64,000 nt of DNA from Anaeramoeba flamelloides. Its lineage: Eukaryota; Metamonada; Anaeramoebidae. The position numbers and the translations under genes were made by a program. The notes under the pieces are model-generated. The model was not told the DNA's origin. It was given only the letters and a program-made list of their open reading frames with translations, and made no database searches. Below, one piece after another: positions 57,291 to 64,000 of this stretch. Location of the stretch: assembly GCA_027625915.1 (NCBI GenBank), contig JANTQA010000047.1, forward strand, positions 15,810,001 through 15,874,000, given 5' to 3'. Position 1 is the first letter of the stretch. The number at the start of each line of letters is the position of its first letter.

Positions 57291-60269
57291 TTATAAGGTA
57301 TCGAAACCTTGCACTTTAAATATCCAGTTACCGTCCTTCCAATCAATAAATTCCCCGCCGAATTTCTTTGTTGAAATTTTCAATTTTTTTATTAAAATTT
57401 GGATTTTTTCTTCGTCCTTTGAAGGTTTTTTAGTTTTTTTATCAACTGGGAAGCAATTTGATAAAGTTATTTCAGCAGGCTTATTTAACCCCTCGCCCGA
57501 TTTTGGTCTATCTTTGATATTAGGGTAAACGATTATTTGTGTTTTTTTTATTTTAATAATATTGTCCAGATCTAAATGATTGACATCGGTTTTCCCAAGA
57601 AAAACCACATTGCCAAATCCATTTTTACCGATTGTGAAATTTTTGATTTCTGAACGTTGATCAGAACCCATTTTAATTAATTCCTTATATGAAGGGATTG
57701 TATAATAGCCAAATTTAGTGATTTGGAATGGGTGTTTTTTTTTGATGTTATTTTTTTTATCTGTTTTTTTGTAAGATTTTGTATGATGCGAGTTTGTAAA
57801 ATTTTTTTTCGAAAGGCTTTTTTGACTTTTCCTCATTTTTAAAGTCTTGGATGAATTTTTAAATTTCATTTTATTTTTTGGTGTTTTTAATGTTCTGAAA
57901 TCGTAATTGTTTTTCGAATGCTTTTTTTGATTTTTATAAGAATATATTCTTTTTTTTCGAAGGCCTTTATCGTTAGTATTGCTATGCTTGTCTTCATTTA
58001 AATAATCACTGGTTTTTGATTTATTTTCAGAATTATAAAATCTATTTCTTTTGGGCCTTTGGGGTGTTTTAAACTTTTGGGCACTTTTAACGATTTTGTC
58101 AATATTATTATTGCTAATGATTAATTTTTTCACATTGACACTTTGAGGAATAGGTGCTAATTGACTTAATAAAGCACGCTCTTGATCACCACCATCAAAT
58201 AAGGATCTTGTTGTGACAAAGTTTCTTGGCTTTAATTTGGGATTGGTTGGTGTTCTTGGTGGTAAGTGGAATTTTTTAATTTTATATGGACTAACTCGGG
58301 CTTTTAATTTTTGTTCCTTATTTGAATTACTTTTACTATCATTGTTATCTGCATTATTTGCTTCAGCCGTATTCGAAGTATTTTCATTTTCCTTTCCATT
58401 TGCCTGTGAAGCCTTTGTACTGAGATTATTGTCTAATGAATAATTTGATTGGATCGGATCTTTTAAAGGTGATAATGAATAGCCATATGGATCATTATAA
58501 GAATTTTCAACAATTCCCTTGATATCCAAATTGTTATTATTATAACTCGAAGTATTATTATTACTTCGGTTCCCAAATAAACCTCCTCCTCCACTGCTTC
58601 GGCTACTTCCTAAACCTGATCCACTTGAACGGTTTCCAAACAGGCCTCCTCCCCCCCCACTGCTTCTGTTACTTCCTAATCTCGAACCGCTACTTCGGTT
58701 TCCAAATAGGCCACCACCACCACTGCTTCTGCTACTGCCCAACCCCGACCCACTTGATCGGTTTCCAAATAGGCCACCACCTCCTCCGCTGCTTCTATTA
58801 CTGCCCAATCCTGAGCCGCTTGATCGGTTCCCAAACAAACCTCCTCCTCCACTACTGCTTCTATTACTTCCTAACCCCGAGCCGCTACTTCGGTTCCCAA
58901 ATAGACCACCTCCTCCTCCACTGCTTCTATTGTTTCCCAACCCCGAACCACTTGATCGGTTCCCAAAAAGGCCACCTCCTCCTCCGCTGCTTCTATTACT
59001 GCCCAAACCCGAGCCGCTACTTCGGTTTCCAAACAAACCTCCACCTCCACTACTGCTTCTGTTACTTCCTAACCCCGAACCGCTACTTCGGTTTCCAAAT
59101 AGGCCACCACCTCCACCACTGCTTCTATTATTCCCTAACCCACTTCCACTACTTCGGTTCCCAAACAAACCTCCTCCTCCACTGCTACTTCGGCTACTGC
59201 CCAACCCCGACCCACTTGATCGGTTTCCAAATAGGCCACCACCTCCTCCGCTGCTTCTATTACTGCCCAATCCACTTCCACTTGATCGGTTCCCAAACAA
59301 ACCACCACCTCCACTGCTTCTACTGCTACCCAACCCCGAACCACTTGATCGGTTCCCAAACAGGCCACCTCCTCCTCCACTGCTTCTGCTGCTACCCAAT
59401 CTACTCCCACTGCTTCTATTCCCAAATAGGCCACCACCTCCGCCGCTGCTGCTTCTGTTTCCTAATCCACCCGATGAATTTTGATTTGGTACGCCACCCT
59501 TTGTCTCAAGCATATAATCTTCATATCTAAGCTCTTCAATGGATTTATTTGAATAGTTCTGAAGCGCAGAGATTGATTGAAGGTACACATCTTTCCCATG
59601 AGATCGCTTTGTGTCTTTCTCAAACGAAGGCTTGTAGTCGTTCGAGGTACCAACTTTTTGGTTGGAGTATCTACTTCCTAAGCCAGAATCCGAATTGCGA
59701 TTCAAAAAGCTCGATCCACCCGAGTTATTACGATTACCAAACATAGAACCACCAGACGACGACGATGAGCCCCTTGAAAAAAGCCCAGAGCCAGTGCTGC
59801 TTCGACTACTATTATTATTGTTTCTTGAAAAACTGGAACCAAAGCTTCTGTTGTTGCCAGATAACGAAGATCTGTTATTGCCACCAAGGCTTGATCGATT
59901 GCTAGAGCCAAATAAGGACGATCTTGATCCTGAATTTAGACCTCCGCCACTTCTACTACTACCCAAGCCCGAACCACTTGATCGGTTTGCAAATAGCCCT
60001 CCTCCTCCTGTGCTTTTTCTATTATTCCCTAGCCCACTTCCGCTCGATCGGTTCCCAAATAAACCACCTCCTCCTCCACTGCTTCTTCGGCTTCCTAACC
60101 CTGAGCCACTCGATCGGTTCCCAAAGAGGCCACCACCACCTCCTCCTGTGCTTCTTCTACTACTGCCTAATCCCGAACCGCTCGATCGGTTTCCAAATAG
60201 GCCACCTCCACCTCCACTACTGCTTCTACTACCTAATCCGCCTCCACTTCTTCTCCCAAATAACGACAT
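57291..60269 (-). CDS. NUP98: Nup98-type GLFG nucleoporin lacking the autoproteolytic site
   Basis: A 992-residue single-exon protein of the nuclear pore channel. Residues 1-205 are Gly/Ser/Arg-rich with GLFG units. Residues about 213-262 match the GLEBS motif that binds Rae1/Gle2 (QSISALQNYSNKSIEELRYE, then DYMLETKG; human AMKEYESKSLEELRLEDY). Residues 273-572 hold 14 near-identical repeats of 21-22 residues, each with one GLFGNRSSGS. Residues 573-849 are a Lys/Asn-rich linker. Residues 850-992 are the Nup98 C-terminal domain: GYYTIPSYKEL, NFTIGKNGFGNVVFLGK, QIIVYPN, GEGLNKPAEITL, FPVDKKT and GNWIFKV. In other Nup98 proteins WVFKVSHFS continues into Nup96 and is cut between F and S. Here the frame reads FKVQGFDTL and stops, so the catalytic His and Ser are absent and no Nup96 part is attached. 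Plus-strand frames across the repeats are shadows. Confidence 0.95.
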   Translation of the reverse strand: MSLFGRRSGGGLGSRSSSGGGGGLFGNRSSGSGLGSSRRSTGGGGGGLFGNRSSGSGLGSRRSSGGGGGLFGNRSSGSGLGNNRKSTGGGGLFANRSSGSGLGSSRSGGGLNSGSRSSLFGSSNRSSLGGNNRSSLSGNNRSFGSSFSRNNNNSSRSSTGSGLFSRGSSSSSGGSMFGNRNNSGGSSFLNRNSDSGLGSRYSNQKVGTSNDYKPSFEKDTKRSHGKDVYLQSISALQNYSNKSIEELRYEDYMLETKGGVPNQNSSGGLGNRSSSGGGGGLFGNRSSGSRLGSSRSSGGGGGLFGNRSSGSGLGSSRSSGGGGLFGNRSSGSGLGSNRSSGGGGGLFGNRSSGSGLGSSRSSSGGGGLFGNRSSGSGLGNNRSSGGGGGLFGNRSSGSGLGSNRSSSGGGGLFGNRSSGSGLGSNRSSGGGGGLFGNRSSGSGLGNNRSSGGGGGLFGNRSSGSGLGSNRSSSGGGGLFGNRSSGSGLGSNRSSGGGGGLFGNRSSGSGLGSSRSSGGGGLFGNRSSGSRLGSNRSSGGGGGLFGNRSSGSGLGSSRSSGGGGLFGNRSNNNTSSYNNNNLDIKGIVENSYNDPYGYSLSPLKDPIQSNYSLDNNLSTKASQANGKENENTSNTAEANNADNNDSKSNSNKEQKLKARVSPYKIKKFHLPPRTPTNPKLKPRNFVTTRSLFDGGDQERALLSQLAPIPQSVNVKKLIISNNNIDKIVKSAQKFKTPQRPKRNRFYNSENKSKTSDYLNEDKHSNTNDKGLRKKRIYSYKNQKKHSKNNYDFRTLKTPKNKMKFKNSSKTLKMRKSQKSLSKKNFTNSHHTKSYKKTDKKNNIKKKHPFQITKFGYYTIPSYKELIKMGSDQRSEIKNFTIGKNGFGNVVFLGKTDVNHLDLDNIIKIKKTQIIVYPNIKDRPKSGEGLNKPAEITLSNCFPVDKKTKKPSKDEEKIQILIKKLKISTKKFGGEFIDWKDGNWIFKVQGFDTL
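58554..59453 (-). repeat. In-frame tandem repeat of the Nup98 GLFG domain
   Basis: Fourteen units of 63-66 bp encoding SSGGGGGLFGNRSSGSGLGS then (S/N)(N/S)R. Units vary mainly by one Gly/Ser codon and by SS/SN/NN before Arg. Protein units are nearly identical while several synonymous codons differ (for example AGT/TCG and GGA/GGG), which suggests both recent unit exchange and selection on the protein. Confidence 0.9.
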
Positions 60270-61048
60270 TGTAATTACTGTTCTAAATTAGAGTTTTGGT
60301 TTAAAATTGGATTTATTTTGATTTGGTTTTTTTTTTTTTTTTTCAGAAGACAACAAAAATTTTTGTTGTTTTGGTTATTGTTTTAAAAAACAAAAAAGTA
60401 TTTTTATGAAAAAAATAAAAAATAAAATCTCCATTTCAATTCCAATTCAATTTATTTGAAAAACACTCCTTATCAAATTAACTCAATTAGTATTGTCTTT
60501 TATTGAGTAAAATAACGGACACATCTTTATTATCATTTTTTGCGACTTTTTATTGTATTTTTTTGTTTTGTTTTGTTTTTTTTTTTTTTTTATAAAGAGC
60601 TTCTTAAAAAACAGAAATAGCCCAAATCCGAAATACAAACTTTTTTAATTATTGACTCTTTTATTTTGGTAAAAATTTTCAAGACAAGAGTTGCACAAAA
60701 AGTTTGAACTTGTACAAAAAATTTGCCTCAAAAAGAATGTGTTTTCTTGTATTAAATAGAAATTTTGAAACGTGACATTCATAGGCACTGAAAGAAGTTC
60801 AGGTTTTTACATCAATACCACTTTTGAAAAATTATTATCTCTTTGAACTCAAAACTTGATACTTTCAAATCTTTTTTTGTTTTTCTGTGAAAATTTTGAA
60901 AAAGTCTTAAATGGGTGTTGAATGACTAAAAAAAAAAAAACAAAATAGATCATTTGAAAAATGTGAGTAATAAAGTTTGTTAAAGTGACACTCAAACAGA
61001 AAATAAAATGTGGAATATCGCTTGAAAAGAATCAAATAAAATTTTAAG
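60270..61048. promoter_or_regulatory. Upstream region of the Nup98 gene
   Basis: AT-rich 5' flank of the minus-strand Nup98 gene with A/T runs of 15-18 bases close to the start codon. No specific element identified. Confidence 0.4.
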
Positions 61049-61910
61049 CATTGTGAAAAAAATTTGGTTCATTAAAAAAAATTGGGTCAGTCAAAAATTT
61101 GTTTTCGTTTTTTAAATAGTAAATATTAGCAAAATGATTTTTGATCAAAGTAAAATTTTATGAACAAATCTTACATTTAAGAAAAACCAAAGTTATTATC
61201 AATAATAATTTTCAAAGGCAATATTATCTTGTTGCATTTTAACCCTTTGGAATTACTGTGGAACTCTAAAAAAACAAAAATTTATTTTTAATTGTAAACT
61301 TTACTCAAAATGTTGATTTTTTTTATTAGATTACATTCCAAGATCAAGTTAATCATTGTTTGGGAAGACCAAAAATTAATAACCGTTTTAAATTAAGGTT
61401 TGTCTATGGGGATTTTTAGAATTTAAATGGTTTCTGAAATCTTGATATTTTGGTATTTTGAAGTTTTGATTGTAGACATTAGTGGAAAACAACCTCTTTC
61501 GAAAAAACAGCTTTTTTGGAAGATTTTATTATTCAATTTGGTTTAAAAGGATATTTAAGATTAACTGTGATAAATTTACGTTTATTAACAATGATAAATA
61601 TCTTATTGAATTAATAGATTTTAATATTTCCTATTAAATAGTTCTCTTATTTTTAGTAAAGTTGACAATTAAAAATAAATTTTCTATAATTGGAGTCCCA
61701 CAGTAATTCCAAAAGTTTAAAACGCAACAATTTAATTTTACTTTTGAAAATTATTATCGATAGTTACTTTGGTTTTTCTTAAATGTAAGATTTGTTCATA
61801 AAATTTTACTTTGATCAAAAATCATTTTGCTAATATTTACTATTTAAAAAACGAAAACAAATTTTTGACTGACCCAATTTTTTTTAATGAACCAAATTTT
61901 TTTCACAATG
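61049..61910. mobile_element. Long-TIR foldback element F
   Basis: 862 bp with inverted arms of about 225 bp (about 61049-61275 and 61683-61910). The outer 45 bp, from CATTGTGAAAAAAATTTGG onward to GGGTCAGTC, are perfectly mirrored. Deeper landmarks are GATCAAAGTAAAATTTTATG, CTTACATTTAAGAAAAACC and GGAATTACTGTGG. The flanks TTAAG (left) and GTTAAG (right) may be remnants of a target duplication. The 400-bp middle carries no ORF. Long TIRs resemble MULE or foldback elements; class unassigned. Single copy in this window. Confidence 0.7.
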
Positions 61911-61974
61911 GTTAAGACTCTTTTTTCAAAAACCCTAATTTTTCGAAAATAATAATACCATAAAAATAAATGGC

Positions 61975-62870
61975 TTTGTCGAGAAAAAAATAACTAGGAT
62001 GAAAACAAAACCTGATACAATTTTTAAGTGTGAAATATACGGAAAATTGTTGTTAAATTAGTGATGTACAAAAATCAAATCCTTTTATAAATAGACAAAT
62101 TTTTTATGTACTCAGTAATCAACCTACCTAAAGTTCATTAAAGTGAAGAGTCTTATGAGTACTCCTTTAACTGTGTGACAACTTAATTAGATCAACTCAT
62201 TTTGAAAAATAAATATGGTGATCAAAATAATACATTATGAACTACAATAATCCCAGTTTCAAAAAATAAAATCTGTACTTTTTTTTCTTAGTTTTCCAAT
62301 GTTATATCAAATCAACTCTCCAGCAGTTTGTATGTGTTAGAATCAATCTTGAATGTATGTTCCTTGATATTTATAGTAAAATTTAAATTATGAAAGCAAT
62401 TTGTTAGAAATTATTCTATAATTATACAATTTTTTTAAGAATTTTTTTTTTTTTTAATTGAAAAAAAATTTATCAAAAATTAACCCGATTTTTTGAGAAA
62501 AATTTGATAATTTGATCATTTATTTTTCGAATTTCTTTTTAAATAATAAAACCATGGGAAACTAGTACCATATTTACTTTGAGTTTATTATAAGTTTTAT
62601 TGATTGGTTAATTTTTCGGTCTTCTATAACAAAAAAAAAAGAAGATGTTTATATTGAACCGCAGATTAAACTTCTCTGAATATGTTATTTTGGAAAAAAA
62701 GTAGAGTTTTCGATGAGTTTGTTATGAATTTAGAAAATGATAATTTTTATTCTTTTTTTTTATAAATTGGATAGTATTTGAAAATGTGTAATATAATTAA
62801 ATGGAATTTAAAAAAATATATAGTTATAATTTGAAAGGTTTGTTTCTTAAATTAAGGTAATTATTTATCC
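61975..62870. mobile_element. MITE family E copy split by a family A element
   Basis: Family E landmarks (ACAAATTTTTTATGTACTCA, AATCAACCTACCTAAAG, TTAGATCAACTCATTTTGAA) run to about 62216. A family A element begins there (GGTGATCAAAATAATACATT) and occupies about 62217-62690, after which family E-like sequence resumes (GAGTTTTCGATGAGTTTG, GAAAATGATAATTTTTATTC). Family A therefore moved after this family E insertion. Confidence 0.5.
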
Positions 62871-62956
62871 ATGGTGAATCATTTTTTCAAATAGAAATAA
62901 CTATAAATAATTTCAGAACTTATTTTCGTGCCAAGATTATACACTGTTATTTTAGC

Positions 62957-63190
62957 AATTAAGAAAGGAAAATTTTCATTTCAAGTTCCCAAATATGAAA
63001 CGCTGAATTATTATTGCAAAAATCAAATTAGCAGAGTAAAAAATTTGTCATTGGGTTCAAGAAGGAAGTTTCATTTATTGTCTAAAAATATCGTTTCTAA
63101 ATGATTTATAAGGGTCTTTGGATTTTCTTCAACTTACCAATGTAAAAAAAAATTGGGAACTTGAACTCAAAATTTTCATTTTTTAATTGG
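62957..63190. repeat. Foldback with about 38-bp arms
   Basis: Left arm AATTAAGAAAGGAAAATTTT then CATTTCAAGTTCCCAA; right arm TTGGGAACTTGAACTC then AAAATTTTCATTTTTTAATT. The loop of about 155 bases is AT-rich. Probably a small MITE. Confidence 0.5.
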
Positions 63191-64000
63191 AAAATAATAG
63201 TATATATAGTTTTGGAGAAAAAAGCCAAATGAATTTCAAAAAATAATTTATATTATTATTATCTAGTAAATCAGTAAATAAAATTCATCATTGTGAAAAT
63301 CAATGAAACAAGAAAAAAAACGCGAAAACTGATTTTTCATTATTAATATTGCCTAAAAGAAAAAGTAAGCCAAATTAAGAGAAGAAATAAATTAACTCAA
63401 AAGGCACTCTCTAGTATATTATTTCCAATAAAACTTATAAATAATAATTTTATATCTCCTTTATTCTCGAAATTAAATGGGTTGGTTTTGAAGATCTTAA
63501 AAATAGTCGTTTTTTTGAAAAAAGGTTAAATGGCAGATCAGTCAAAGAAAAAAATTAAACCAAATGATAGTATCATAAAAATATTGATTGATTTTAAAAT
63601 TTTGATTTTGTCTTAAATCATTAGTTTTTTATTTTATTAATTGTTCTTATTTAAAATTTTCTTATATTTTCACATTTAAAAATATATGATATTTTTTTTT
63701 GCACTTTAATCAACCTAAAATTTTGGCTCTTTTTTATTGCAAACACCAGAAAAAAATGATTAAAAAAAAAAAAAAAAGGGGGGGGGGGGGTTAGAAATAT
63801 CGAACCGGGAATATACAAAAAGGTAGAACAAAATGTGAAAAAAGAAGGAAGGTTGGTAATATTTTGAAAATCTAAAAAGAATTAAAAAAGATCGTAAAAA
63901 AAGCCCCAACGTATTGTTTTTATCATTTTAATGGCGTATCATCTACCACAGAGAAGGTCATAATTATAATATGAAATAATTGGGGTGGATGAAAATTTAT
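63191..64000. other. AT-rich DNA with an A15-G13 run
   Basis: A run of about 15 A directly followed by 13 G at about 63763-63790. No gene supported up to the window end. Confidence 0.45.

Noticed and set aside
57291-57310. Premature truncation of a Nup98-Nup96 fusion
   Set aside because: No Nup96-like sequence follows 3' of the stop, and the cleavage residues are already replaced, so a designed end fits better than a recent break.
58625-59530. Long plus-strand open frames (over 180 and 300 residues) opposite the Nup98 gene
   Set aside because: They are antisense readings of the 63-66-bp in-frame repeat and show only low-complexity Pro/Leu or Tyr/Cys/His patterns.
1-64000. CRISPR arrays, operons and Shine-Dalgarno sites
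   Set aside because: All recognised genes are eukaryotic with spliceosomal introns; direct repeats found are microsatellites, MITEs or coding repeats.
1-64000. Retrovirus-like, LTR or Polinton elements
   Set aside because: No reverse transcriptase, integrase, capsid or long terminal direct repeats were recognised; the mobile DNA seen is of short inverted-repeat type.

Overview
This is a very AT-rich (roughly a quarter GC or less), intron-containing nuclear segment from a eukaryotic microbe. Histones H3 and H4, a Nup98-type nucleoporin, a TFIIIC90-like Pol III factor, a telobox Myb protein and a eukaryotic-type PheRS alpha homologue show that it is eukaryotic. An A-type flavodiiron protein (flavin-dependent O2/NO reductase) points to an anaerobic or microaerophilic protist. 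A free-living amoeba such as Anaeramoeba or an archamoeba would fit, but that is only inference. TAA and TAG are used as stops, and no confident gene here ends in TGA. Introns begin GT and end AG and run from about 130 bp to over 3 kb.

Layout, left to right. 1-3.1 kb: nested inverted-repeat (MITE-like) elements. 3.1-8.0 kb (+): a three-exon PheRS alpha-like gene whose 3.1-kb intron holds a foldback element and a GC-rich insertion with a poly(A) tract. 8.1-11.9 kb: microsatellite and MITEs. 12.0-14.7 kb (+): two-exon flavodiiron protein. 14.7-23.6 kb: MITEs and one copy of a large dispersed repeat. 23.6-24.4 kb (+): telobox Myb protein. About 24.9-25.0 kb (-): an ankyrin-like terminal exon. 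27.8-35.5 kb (+): a large multi-exon TFIIIC90/GTF3C4-like gene with islands of unusual sequence in its introns. 35.5-42.0 kb: repeats. 42.0-42.7 kb (+): two-exon unknown gene. 42.7-49.0 kb: MITEs. 49.0-51.2 kb: divergent histone H4 (-) / H3 (+) pair. 51.2-57.3 kb: MITEs, one nested in another. 57.3-60.3 kb (-): 992-residue GLFG nucleoporin (Nup98). 60.3-64 kb: a long-TIR element and nested MITEs.

Most notable: (1) the H3 N-terminal tail is expanded into a collagen-like glycine-X-lysine repeat (16 uninterrupted triplets next to the histone fold, with relics of the MARTK start and RKSTGGK motif upstream). It is read in shifting frames across A and G runs. (2) The PheRS alpha homologue keeps the fold but appears to have lost the class II catalytic motifs, so it may be a pseudoenzyme. 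(3) The Nup98 gene stops exactly where other Nup98 proteins cut themselves, and the cleavage residues are gone. (4) A TRF-like telobox protein is present. (5) There are at least six families of short inverted-repeat elements, with at least four nested insertions that give a relative order of activity. Genes are functionally unrelated neighbours except for the H3-H4 pair.
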